A DNA stretch of 64,000 nucleotides from an uncultured Aquimarina sp. (GTDB taxonomy: Bacteria; Bacteroidota; Bacteroidia; Flavobacteriales; Flavobacteriaceae), in NCBI GenBank assembly GCA_947496705.1, contig CANMDW010000003.1, positions 467,622-531,621 on the forward strand, given 5' to 3'. The position numbers and the translations under genes are program-made. Each line of letters starts with the position of its first letter. The stretch's first letter is position 1. Shown one piece after another: positions 18,769-26,997 of this stretch. A model generated the notes under the pieces. That model made no database searches. It saw nothing but the letters and a program-made list of their open reading frames with translations, and was not told where the DNA came from.

Positions 18769-19260
18769 TTACGGGTTTTGAGCATATTCTATTCTAAATC
18801 CAATATCTGTAATTCCTTCTAAAACACGTATGCCGTTGGTTTCTCCATTTTTCCGCATAGCGTGTTGTAATGTTATGGTATACGATCCTTTTTCTATAAA
18901 ACGGATGTTTTCTTTATACCATAATTTATTCTCTTTGAGGTCAGAAAAACCTGTTCCCAACCATTCTCCGCCAGGGGCAGCCATTTGATACTCTAGTGTA
19001 TCGGTAACCACTTTACCATTTGGGAATTTCATTTCGCTAATTAAAAATAAATTACTGAATTTATAAGAATTATTATTACGAATATTAATAAATAGATTAT
19101 AGGTTTGCAGAGAATCCAATTCGGGTAAGTTAAAACTTATTTTCTCATCCATCTCCCATGTCTCAGACACCGTTTGATACGCATCGAAAACCTGTTTGTC
19201 GTCACAAGAGATCATACTGCTTACCACACAAAAAAGTATAACAAACCTAAGATTTATCAT
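18769..19260 (-). CDS. gldH: Gliding motility lipoprotein GldH
   Basis: 163 residues from the ATG at 19260. The longer open frame reaching 19446 is the ricT region read in another frame and was not used. A lipoprotein signal ends with the lipobox SMIS-Cys19. The mature part, with LPELDSLQTYNLFINIRNN, APGGEWLGTGFSDLKENKLWYKENIRF and a C-terminal GFRIEY, matches GldH. GldH belongs to the outer-membrane-associated gliding/type IX secretion machinery. The start overlaps the end of ricT by 14 bp, so translation is coupled, and PBP1A follows 3 bp later. It is the clearest Bacteroidota marker in the window. Confidence 0.9.
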   Translation of the reverse strand: MINLRFVILFCVVSSMISCDDKQVFDAYQTVSETWEMDEKISFNLPELDSLQTYNLFINIRNNNSYKFSNLFLISEMKFPNGKVVTDTLEYQMAAPGGEWLGTGFSDLKENKLWYKENIRFIEKGSYTITLQHAMRKNGETNGIRVLEGITDIGFRIEYAQNP

Positions 19261-20527
19261 TATTCCTATTACGAGATCTACGTTTTTTATTGCGTTGATT
19301 TTTTGGTTTATTTGTTTTCTTGCTTCCAGAATTTTCTCCTTTTGGTTGGTTTGAAACTGCTGTTTGCTTTTCTGAAGGTCTTTTATTGGTATTCTTTCTT
19401 TTATTTCTGTTTTTTCTTCTCCTTCTGTTCCCTTTTGGCCGATCAAATCTTGTTAAACTATCTTGTCCTACAACGTTCTCAAATTCTGTTTTAGTATTTT
19501 CTATCAAATCTGAAGCAAATTCTTCTAAGCTTGCTACTGTTTCATTGTTATTGTTTGCTGCGATGATTTCATTTACATCTTCGGTAGAAATTTTATGCCA
19601 GTTCATCCATTCTCCTTCATAGGCATACCACAACAATCCTTTAAAAATATCTATTTTCTGGCATACAGCGGTTCCTTTTTCTGTTTGAAGTTTTGTTTCG
19701 GTTTTTGGGAAGCTATTAAGTGCGTCGATATAGGCATCCAGCTCATAATTGAGGCAGCATTTTAACTTTCCGCATTGACCGGCCAACTTCTGCGGGTTCA
19801 GGGATAATTGCTGATATCTTGCAGCACTGGTGTTTACTGATCTGAAATCTGTGAGCCACGTAGAACAACATAGTTCGCGACCACAAGACCCGATACCACC
19901 CAACCTGGCAGCTTCTTGCCTGAAACCTACCTGGCGCATTTCGATTCGGGTACTAAATTCGTGTGCAAACTCTTTTATCAACTGCCTAAAATCAACACGT
20001 TCTTCTGCCGTGTAATAAAAAGTCGCTTTTGAGCCGTCGCCCTGAAATTCGATATCAGAAATTTTCATTTGCAGCTCGAGCCTGATGGCAATTTCTCTTG
20101 CCCGCACTTTCATTTTTTCTTCTTTATCCCGAGATTTTTGCCAGATGTCTATATCTTTTTGAGAAGCTTTTCGATATATCTTTTTAACATCTTCGCTATC
20201 CTGCTCTACTTTCTTTCTTTTCATCTGTATACGCACCAGCTCACCAGTAAGGGTAACGATCCCCACGTCATGACCCGGAGAGACTTCGGTAGCCACTACA
20301 TCGCCGATACTTAAAGAAAGATTTTCTGTATTCTTAAAGAAAGATTTTCTGCCGTTCTTGAATCGTACTTCGACACAAGAAAAAGGTGTCGAGCCACTGG
20401 GAAGTGACATATTAGATAACCAGTCAAACACTGTTAATTTATTGCACCCATCGGTACCACAGGTACCATTATTCTTACACCCTTTCGGTTGTCCGTCTTT
20501 TGCGGAGGAACAACTGTTACACCCCAT
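19247..20527 (-). CDS. ricT: RicT/YaaT-like PSP1-domain protein
   Basis: 426 residues. A Cys-rich N-terminus (GCNSCSSAKDG..., eight Cys within about 30 residues) is followed by the PSP1 domain. The conserved cluster-ligand motifs GSCGRELCCSTWL (about residue 215) and AGQCGKLKCCLNYE (about residue 252) are present. In Bacillus, RicT with RicA and RicF forms an iron-sulfur complex acting with RNase Y. The flavobacterial role is not established. The last 70 residues are a basic Lys/Arg/Asn-rich tail that may bind nucleic acid. It heads the ricT-gldH-PBP1A cluster. Confidence 0.88.
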   Translation of the reverse strand: MGCNSCSSAKDGQPKGCKNNGTCGTDGCNKLTVFDWLSNMSLPSGSTPFSCVEVRFKNGRKSFFKNTENLSLSIGDVVATEVSPGHDVGIVTLTGELVRIQMKRKKVEQDSEDVKKIYRKASQKDIDIWQKSRDKEEKMKVRAREIAIRLELQMKISDIEFQGDGSKATFYYTAEERVDFRQLIKEFAHEFSTRIEMRQVGFRQEAARLGGIGSCGRELCCSTWLTDFRSVNTSAARYQQLSLNPQKLAGQCGKLKCCLNYELDAYIDALNSFPKTETKLQTEKGTAVCQKIDIFKGLLWYAYEGEWMNWHKISTEDVNEIIAANNNNETVASLEEFASDLIENTKTEFENVVGQDSLTRFDRPKGNRRRRKNRNKRKNTNKRPSEKQTAVSNQPKGENSGSKKTNKPKNQRNKKRRSRNRNNDKS

Positions 20528-20687
20528 ATTTTCTATCTATATTGAAATTTGTCTGCGATCGCAATCACAACAAATATGGTTCTTACTATGGTTAGAAATA
20601 TACTGTTTCTAACGTCTCAATCGTTAAAGATACTATGAAATGAGGATAAAAAAAACTATCTGCCACAGTATCTTTGGCTTTTTGGTA

Positions 20688-21719
20688 TTACTTCTTATAC
20701 TTCAATGCTTCAGAACGGCCTTTTTTAAAAATCTTATTACTGTTTCCTTTGCCTCTTCGCAGCGCTTTTTGCTCTTCAAATGGCAGTCGGTTTATTTCCA
20801 TACATGGGGTAGAACAGCAGTTTTCCATTTCGGCAGCACAATCCTCACATTGAATAAACAATAGATGACAGGCTTCATTTTCGCAATTCACATGGGTATC
20901 ACATGGTTTTCCACATTGGTGGCAATTGGCAATGATATCATCTGATATACGTTCTGATCTTCTGTGATCGAAAACAAAGTTTTTACCCAAAAACTTATTC
21001 TCTAAATCCTGTTCTTCTACTTGTTTGGCATATTCAATAATACCGCCTTCGAGCTGAAACACATTTTTGAATCCTTTATGTTTGTAATAGGCACTGGCTT
21101 TCTCACATCGTATGCCACCGGTACAATACATCACCAGCTTTTTATTTTCTTTATGATCTTTGAGGTCTTCTTCGATACTATCCAGAGAATCCCTGAAAGT
21201 ATCTACATCTGGAGTTACTGCATTTTTAAAATGGCCTATCTCGCTCTCGTAGTGATTGCGCATATCGACCAATACAGTATCTGGATCTTCTATAAGTTCA
21301 TTAAATGTTGAGGCATCTACGTGTACTCCTTTATTGGTTACATCAAAAGTGCCATCATCCAGCCCATCGGCGACGATCTTATGACGAACTTTTACTTTTA
21401 GTTTCAGAAAAGACTTTGCATCTTGTTCTATGGCTATATTAAGACGCACACTTTCTAAAAATGAAATACTGTCTAAATGCTTTTTAAAAGCTTCAAAATT
21501 TGGCGCAGGAACCGATAACTGGGCATTAATCCCTTCTTTGGCCACATAAATGCGGCCCAAAACGTCGAGTTCATTCCAATGAATAAAGAGGTGGTTCCTA
21601 AAAATTTCGGGATTGCCGATATGTGCATATTGATAGAAAGAAAGCGTGAGCCGGTCGGTACCGGCTTCATCGATAAGTGCTGCTCTTTCTTTTGCACTTA
21701 ATTTGTTGTACAGTTGCAT
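20688..21719 (-). CDS. trhO: tRNA uridine(34) hydroxylase, rhodanese family
   Basis: 343 residues. An N-terminal acylphosphatase-like region precedes a rhodanese domain with the catalytic Cys in MYCTGGIRCEKASAYYKHKGF (about residues 177-197). A C-terminal Cys-rich region follows (CHQCGKPCDTHVNCENEACH and further pairs), probably zinc-binding. TrhO (YceA) makes 5-hydroxyuridine at position 34 of tRNAs using oxygen. The conserved residues are intact. It stands alone, 160 bp downstream of ricT's divergent start region. Confidence 0.92.
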   Translation of the reverse strand: MQLYNKLSAKERAALIDEAGTDRLTLSFYQYAHIGNPEIFRNHLFIHWNELDVLGRIYVAKEGINAQLSVPAPNFEAFKKHLDSISFLESVRLNIAIEQDAKSFLKLKVKVRHKIVADGLDDGTFDVTNKGVHVDASTFNELIEDPDTVLVDMRNHYESEIGHFKNAVTPDVDTFRDSLDSIEEDLKDHKENKKLVMYCTGGIRCEKASAYYKHKGFKNVFQLEGGIIEYAKQVEEQDLENKFLGKNFVFDHRRSERISDDIIANCHQCGKPCDTHVNCENEACHLLFIQCEDCAAEMENCCSTPCMEINRLPFEEQKALRRGKGNSNKIFKKGRSEALKYKK

Positions 21720-21932
21720 GCTATACCTCCAAGTTTTAAGTTAAAAGAATGATTATTTGGGGCAAAAATACAAATAGTAGCGTGATACACAAAAAATTTA
21801 TAGTAGCTTAAATAAAATTGACGTAATTATATTTTCGTTAAACAGTGACCACTCTTTTTTACTTCTTTTAAATACATCATTAACAACCTTTATCGGTATT
21901 TTTTGAGAAATGAAATTATTCTGTTATAATTA

Positions 21933-23867
21933 TCAATACCAACTATTATAGCATATTGATGCCAGATTTTCGCTAACAATGGCTTTTTCTTGATCAGAAT
22001 CGATAATAAGCTTACGTAACCGAGGCAAATTTTTTAAGGGTGAAAAGTCATTAATTGGCGTTCCACGGACATCAAGGACTTCCAGTTTATCAAATCCGAT
22101 AAGCGTTTGTAAAGATACTACAGAAGTATTATCAATACGAAGCACACGAAGCTTACGCAAAGGGCGAACCAACTCAAGATGCTCTATGTTAGAATAGCTT
22201 AACCAAAGCTCCTCAAGTTGATCGAGTTGACCCATTGTAGCCCAAGGCATCGTCATTCTTTTAGGATCATTAAGCTGTATTGAAACGCTCAGAAATTTTA
22301 AGGATTTCACTTCCTTTAACGAATCCAGATGGAGTAACGGACAATTCATTACATGGAGTTTGCGAAGATTCGGAAGCTTTTGTAACGGTCCCAAGTCACT
22401 GATTTCAGTATTATCGATGCTAAGCTCACGCAGATTAAAAAGCCCTTTTATCGGCTCAAGATCATGTATTAAGGTGCCCTGTATATCAAGTACCTCAAGC
22501 TCATATTTATTACGAAGAGGTTCTAGATGCGCAATCGCAGTATTACCCAACTCCAGACGACGTAATGTAACTGATCTTAAAGGATGAAGATCACTGAATT
22601 CAGGATCTACACAGGTAAGTTGCTGCAGCGCAGAATGTTTCTCAAGTGCTCTAATAGTGGTATCAACATTTTCGACGCGATGGACAATTAGGGTTGTTAG
22701 GCGTTTCAGTTTCATGACAAATTCCAATGTCGGCACGCAAACATCTACAATCTCTAAGGAAGTCAATTGAGTAAGCTTACCCAGTTCATTCACTCCCGCA
22801 ACAGGCAATTGTGAAATGCACAAATGTGAAAGATTATCTAGCCTGGTAAGAAAATTAAAATCGGTCACTTTGATCCCAATCATCGAAAATGAGATGAGAT
22901 GATTCAATTGGCTGATCGTTTCTACATCAAGCCAAAATGAATCATTAACAACCAGACTGGTCAATTTCTTATACGTAAGCAAATTGGTAAGGCGGCCACG
23001 AGCCCTAATGGTTAAATGCTGTGCATCAATAGGCGACACACCTTCTGGTTTGATCTCTTCAATAAAGTATGGTTTTGGGAGCCTGGCCTTGAGTATTGAA
23101 ACTTTGGGTGCATACTCGACATACTTTGGAGATCGGCTGTCAATCCAACTTTTAAGTCTTAGATAATAATTGTCATGAACAAAGAGGGTCACACCAAGCC
23201 TTCCTAAACTGTCTCTAAAAAGCTTTATTAACCAACAACATTGAGAGCTCGCTATTTGAAGTTTATGATAAGGAATGTATACCTTTTTATCTCGAAAATA
23301 AAACAATGGAGCTTGTGGGTACCCATTACGATGAGTTCCCAAAAGGTTGGGTGATGCACCTGCAACAAACAATAAATCCTCAAAACCAGGTTGATTCAAA
23401 AATTCAAATATCCTGGCTGGGTTTTCGATAGGTACAAGTCGACCAACTCCCTTCAATTCAAGTTCAAATCCCAGTGTTTTAGAAACCAACTCAGAAACAT
23501 ATCTGGTTTGCCCTGAATCAGTAATGGTTATTCCGCGAAAAACAGTAAGGTGTAAGGAAGAACAAGTTCTGATGAGATCTGCCAAATGTAATGAGAACGT
23601 GGCAAAGTCCCCGTCAGAATCCCATAATTTCACTATATGTACTGACGTTTTATTGTATATATCTATAGTATCTTTCCACAAAGCATCGCTCAGATGGCTT
23701 GTAAACTCAATAGGCAATCCGTCATAATCTATAAGCTGCAACGCTGTGGCCCCATCTGAGAGTGGAACAGCTACCCGATACTCATCAAACAACGCGATGC
23801 CCATATCTATTCTGGCTTTATGAATGTTGTTTAAACCAATTATTTCCTCAAATACTACAAGTGCCAT
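21933..23867 (-). CDS. Large SDS22-like leucine-rich-repeat protein
   Basis: 644 residues with no signal peptide, so probably cytoplasmic. Residues 1-270 form an unrecognised globular region. From about 280 to the end there are some 14 LRRs of about 22 residues of the LxxLxxLxIxxTxIxDLxPLxxL type (for example LRELSIDNTEISDLGPLQKL). This SDS22/internalin-like class differs from the IPxEIGNLxNL class of the downstream array, so the two are not close paralogues. Proteins of this type are usually protein-interaction scaffolds. A 437-bp repeat-rich spacer lies upstream. Confidence 0.75.
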   Translation of the reverse strand: MALVVFEEIIGLNNIHKARIDMGIALFDEYRVAVPLSDGATALQLIDYDGLPIEFTSHLSDALWKDTIDIYNKTSVHIVKLWDSDGDFATFSLHLADLIRTCSSLHLTVFRGITITDSGQTRYVSELVSKTLGFELELKGVGRLVPIENPARIFEFLNQPGFEDLLFVAGASPNLLGTHRNGYPQAPLFYFRDKKVYIPYHKLQIASSQCCWLIKLFRDSLGRLGVTLFVHDNYYLRLKSWIDSRSPKYVEYAPKVSILKARLPKPYFIEEIKPEGVSPIDAQHLTIRARGRLTNLLTYKKLTSLVVNDSFWLDVETISQLNHLISFSMIGIKVTDFNFLTRLDNLSHLCISQLPVAGVNELGKLTQLTSLEIVDVCVPTLEFVMKLKRLTTLIVHRVENVDTTIRALEKHSALQQLTCVDPEFSDLHPLRSVTLRRLELGNTAIAHLEPLRNKYELEVLDIQGTLIHDLEPIKGLFNLRELSIDNTEISDLGPLQKLPNLRKLHVMNCPLLHLDSLKEVKSLKFLSVSIQLNDPKRMTMPWATMGQLDQLEELWLSYSNIEHLELVRPLRKLRVLRIDNTSVVSLQTLIGFDKLEVLDVRGTPINDFSPLKNLPRLRKLIIDSDQEKAIVSENLASICYNSWY

Positions 23868-23962
23868 TTTAAAAAATCAATTATGGTACTAAAACTCTAT
23901 GCACTAAAAGTACATAGGTTTTTGAAATAATAAATGAAATTCATTTTGTACCCACCGTAAGA

Positions 23963-24007
23963 GTAGGCAGTTGGCAGTTCTCAGTAAGAGGATTGACCAC
24001 TGCCTAC
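23963..24007. repeat. Inverted repeat GTAGGCAGT
   Basis: GTAGGCAGT (23963-23971) and ACTGCCTAC (23999-24007) form a perfect 9-bp inverted repeat with low-complexity ggcagttggcagt sequence. It lies in the repeat-rich spacer 23868-24304; a minus-strand 76-codon frame there runs through these repeats and is not considered real. Confidence 0.45.
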
Positions 24008-24132
24008 CGAGACTATAAGCTGCATACCCTAAAAGTTTATAGAAATCTACCTGGCGGTAGACAGGCTGAAGTAACTGCAATGATCCCGATTTTTCAGTAG
24101 GATTAAAAACAACTTGAGATGAATACAGTATC

Positions 24133-24208
24133 AAACTCGTCCTGACTTTTTTGATTCGACCGAAAAATAGGATTTTTATAGGAAATTATAAAAAGTCACG
24201 ATGAGTTT
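24133..24208. repeat. Miniature inverted-repeat element, AAACTCGTC-TGACTTTTT family (copy 1)
   Basis: Left arm AAACTCGTCCTGACTTTTT (24133-24151) and right arm AAAAAGTCACGATGAGTTT (24190-24208) pair over 19 bp with two mismatches around a 38-bp core. A second, longer copy with almost the same arms is at 52355-52457. It is non-coding, and looks like a dispersed palindromic element. Confidence 0.6.
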
Positions 24209-24217
24209 ATCAAAATT

Positions 24218-24253
24218 AAAAAATGCCTTGAACTGAAAATCAAGGCATTTTTT
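24218..24253. terminator. Strong bidirectional terminator
   Basis: AAAAAATGCCTTGA...TCAAGGCATTTTTT is a perfect 14-bp stem with an 8-base loop and A/T tails on both sides. No plus-strand gene ends nearby; on the minus strand it follows the 28-codon ORF at 24305-24391 by about 50 bp, which suggests that ORF (or a small RNA) is transcribed. Confidence 0.75.
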
Positions 24254-24304
24254 GGGCTAATCCGTTATTTATTTGTTTAAGACTAAAAAAATAAAATAAC
24301 GAAG

Positions 24305-24391
24305 CTAACCACCTTCTACCATACAATTACTAACTTTAGTAATTGTACAGCCATCGAGGTTATGTCTAATGACTCTTTTAAGAAATTTCAT
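24305..24391 (-). CDS. Candidate 28-residue Cys-loop peptide
   Basis: A 28-codon frame with a good Shine-Dalgarno-like AGAGGAAG upstream of the ATG and a strong terminator about 50 bp downstream. The peptide starts MKFLKRVIRHNLDG and ends with a CTITKVSNC loop (two Cys seven residues apart) and MVEGG. The loop-coding DNA is itself a 10-bp palindrome (TACAATTACT / AGTAATTGTA, 24322-24347), so the RNA would fold there. No family is recognised. It may be a peptide natural-product precursor, a small membrane-active peptide, or a small RNA that happens to have a frame. Confidence 0.35.
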   Translation of the reverse strand: MKFLKRVIRHNLDGCTITKVSNCMVEGG

Positions 24392-24521
24392 TGTGCATCT
24401 TCCTCTTACTATTTGTTCAAAGTTTGCTTTACTTATAGATACCAAAAAAGTGATAAGGTTGCGTAGTACATATCAAAAAATCATTTCTCATATATTGATT
24501 GCATTGAATTTTCTTAAAATA

Positions 24522-24560
24522 ACTCCCATATTCTTGATTTTTCAATAATATGAGACTCTT
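24522..24560 (+). promoter_or_regulatory. LRR-array palindrome, copy 1
   Basis: ACTCCCATATTCTTGA...TCAATAATATGAGACT is the first of six related palindromes found ahead of LRR lipoprotein genes. It is about 150 bp before the first gene of the array, further than the others. A T-rich tract follows. The other sequence in 24392-24709 shows no gene. Confidence 0.45.
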
Positions 24561-24709
24561 ATATTTTTTGAAAGCGGTACATTAATAAATTTTTTTTATA
24601 ACATTTATTACAGCAAATATATCTTTTTATCATTCTGAAAACTAATTGCTTAACGAGGTAGGGTGTTGAATAAATAGTGCGTTTTATATACACACATATT
24701 TGCAATGCC

Positions 24710-25957
24710 ATGAAAACACATACATCTCTCAAGCTTTTATTGCTCTCTATGATTCTTTTATTATCATCTTGCAGCAGCGATGATGACAGTAATCCAGTTT
24801 TAACTGAAAGCAGTGCAAAACAAATTGTAAATTTCACCTTTCTGGCAAGTAATAATACAGGCTTAGCTGAAGACGTAACCGCTCAAATTAGTGAAGAAAA
24901 CAAAACCATTACGGCTACCCTGCCTTTTGGTCCTGATAGTGCTACACTCACCCCTTCACTGGAAATCTCTGATAAGGCCACTGTGTCTCCCAATAGTAGC
25001 GAACCTCAGAATTTCACCAATCCTGTTACCTATACTGTTACCGCAGAAGATGGCAGCACCCGGGAATATACAGTGCAAATAACGATTGATCCAAACACCG
25101 CTAAAGAAATTCTTAGCTTTAAATTCCTGAAAGACAACAATAGTGAACTACCTGAAGATATTGAAGCCGAAATAAACCAGCAGGAAAAAACCATTATTGC
25201 TTATGTGCCTCCAGACACAGATTTTATGCTTACCCCGGCAATAACTATTTCAGAAAAGGCCACTATAGCAATAACCACTACAGATTTTACAGCCCCTACG
25301 GTAAGTTATACCGTAACTGCCGAAGATGGCTCTACACAAGAATATCAAATCAGTGTCATCATGAAATTCCCTTCAGACAGACAAGTGCTCGAACGACTCT
25401 ATAAGATAAACCCCGAGAATAGATTGGAATGGGATCTTATGCTCCCTATAGAAAACTGGGAGGGCGTATCGTTGGATGCCACCAGTGAAAATGTAACAAC
25501 TTTGCTTTTAGAAGACAAAAATATTACACTCCTTCCCAGGGAAATTGGAGAGTTGAGTAATCTAAAACAACTGTTTTTAGGTAAAAATTCGTTGACATCC
25601 CTTCCTACAGAAATCGGGAAGTTGACCCTTATGGCTGTTTTGGCAGTAAACAATAATACATTAACAAGTATTCCCGATCAAATCGAAACCCTAGATAACT
25701 TACTTATCTTATCCTTAAGCAACAATTTATTAGCATCTATTCCTGAGGCAATTGGTGATTTGGATAACCTGGACTCCTTATCCTTGGCCAATAATTCCTT
25801 AACATCACTTCCATCAGAAATTGGGATGTTGACAACACTAACTAATTTATTTATAAAAAATAATCCGGGGTTAACAGGTATCCCTCAGGAAATTTGTGAT
25901 ATGGAAGCCAACTACGGTACTATTATTTCTATGAATGAAGGGGTAATTTGCCAATAA
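24710..25957 (+). CDS. LRR lipoprotein 1 (two DUF5018-like domains)
   Basis: 415 residues from the ATG at 24710. An upstream in-frame ATG at 24677 adds 11 residues ahead of the signal and is less likely. The signal ends in lipobox LLSS-Cys, followed by Ser/Asp. Two DUF5018-like beta-sandwich domains (about residues 35-120 and 125-215) each end in the SYTVTAEDGSTQEY-type motif. A conserved linker (RLYKINPENRLEWDL...NWEGV) leads into about six 23-residue LRRs of the LPxEIGxLxNLxxLxLxxNxL type. The end is EICDM...GVICQ. It is probably a surface or periplasm-facing binding lipoprotein. The ligand is unknown. It is most like array member 7 (35051). Confidence 0.8.
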   Translation: MKTHTSLKLLLLSMILLLSSCSSDDDSNPVLTESSAKQIVNFTFLASNNTGLAEDVTAQISEENKTITATLPFGPDSATLTPSLEISDKATVSPNSSEPQNFTNPVTYTVTAEDGSTREYTVQITIDPNTAKEILSFKFLKDNNSELPEDIEAEINQQEKTIIAYVPPDTDFMLTPAITISEKATIAITTTDFTAPTVSYTVTAEDGSTQEYQISVIMKFPSDRQVLERLYKINPENRLEWDLMLPIENWEGVSLDATSENVTTLLLEDKNITLLPREIGELSNLKQLFLGKNSLTSLPTEIGKLTLMAVLAVNNNTLTSIPDQIETLDNLLILSLSNNLLASIPEAIGDLDNLDSLSLANNSLTSLPSEIGMLTTLTNLFIKNNPGLTGIPQEICDMEANYGTIISMNEGVICQ

Positions 25958-25973
25958 GGAGGGGCATAACTAA

Positions 25974-26017
25974 AAAGAGTCCCAATATCTTGAAAATTCA
26001 AATAAATGGCACTCTTT
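25974..26017 (+). promoter_or_regulatory. LRR-array palindrome, copy 2
   Basis: AAAGAGTCCCAATATCTTGA...TTCAAATAAATGGCACTCTTT, ending 49 bp before the next gene and followed by ATTTTTT. It lies 17 bp after the stop of member 1, so it could also end that transcript. Confidence 0.55.
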
Positions 26018-26066
26018 ATTTTTTATAAATACTCATTTTAGTCGGTTATAAAACTTTAAAAAAACA

Positions 26067-26927
26067 ATGATGAGAATCCTACTTTTAATTTTAACCATGG
26101 TATTGGTATATGGCTGTAGCAATAATGACGACGGTGATACAACAACACAACTAAGCAGCGATAAACAAATAACCAGTTTTACTTTTCTTGCCGGTGATGT
26201 ATTGGGGGATATCGACCATGAGGATCACACCATAAATGTAGAAATTACCTTAGATAAAGACAAAACCAAACTTGCACCTACAATTACTATTTCTGATAAC
26301 GCCACAATCACCCCAGAAAACAGAATAGTTACCGATTTTACAAATCCTGTAACCTATACAGTAACTGCCGAAGATGGCAGCACACAAGAGTACATGGTGA
26401 CGGTTACTGTTAATACCGATCTTGCCAGAAACGTTCTTACAATCTTATATAATGCAAACCCATTGAACTCTCTTGGCTGGGATTTTAATGACCCCTTAGA
26501 AACCTGGGAATACGTGGATCTAAATGAGTATGGATTTGTAACACGTCTTAATTTGGCAAATAAAGACCTTAATGCTATTCCTCCCGAAATAGGACAATTG
26601 GAAGGGTTAACATTTTTAAATTTGGCCAATAACCCTATTAACAGCATCCCAGATGAGATAGGAAATTTGGTGAATATAACAACACTTGCTTTAAACGCCT
26701 CTAAGCTACAGAACATCCCTGCAACAATTGAAAAATTAATCAATTTGGAGGCTCTTCATTTATCTGAAACATTTATAAGTACGATCCCGAAAGAAATCGG
26801 AGAGTTTGCTAATTTAGAGTATTTAGATCTGGAAAACACGCCATTGTTAACGACGATTCCCGATGAAGTATGTGCGCTGAAAAACAAACCCGGAGTTACG
26901 GTATTGGATGATGGAGAATGTCTTTGA
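26067..26927 (+). CDS. LRR lipoprotein 2 (one DUF5018-like domain)
   Basis: 286 residues; the second Met may be the true start. The signal ends in lipobox LVYG-Cys and SNNDDGD follows. One DUF5018-like domain occupies about residues 30-115, with the VTYTVTAEDGSTQEYMVTV end. The linker LYNANPLNSLGWDF...TWEYV is next, then about five LRRs (IPPEIGQLEGLTFLNLANNPI and so on) and the end EVCALKN...DDGECL. The signal and linker resemble member 5 (30687). Only 70 bp separate it from member 3 and there is no palindrome in that gap, so the two are probably co-transcribed. Confidence 0.8.
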   Translation: MMRILLLILTMVLVYGCSNNDDGDTTTQLSSDKQITSFTFLAGDVLGDIDHEDHTINVEITLDKDKTKLAPTITISDNATITPENRIVTDFTNPVTYTVTAEDGSTQEYMVTVTVNTDLARNVLTILYNANPLNSLGWDFNDPLETWEYVDLNEYGFVTRLNLANKDLNAIPPEIGQLEGLTFLNLANNPINSIPDEIGNLVNITTLALNASKLQNIPATIEKLINLEALHLSETFISTIPKEIGEFANLEYLDLENTPLLTTIPDEVCALKNKPGVTVLDDGECL

Positions 26928-26997
26928 TTCTATAAAATAGCGAACCTCAATAAAATATTATATATAGAAGTAATTTTCGTTCACAAAATTAAAAACC

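Noticed and set aside
23904..24134. Minus-strand 76-codon frame
   Set aside because: It translates through inverted repeats and low-complexity filler; no protein-like character.
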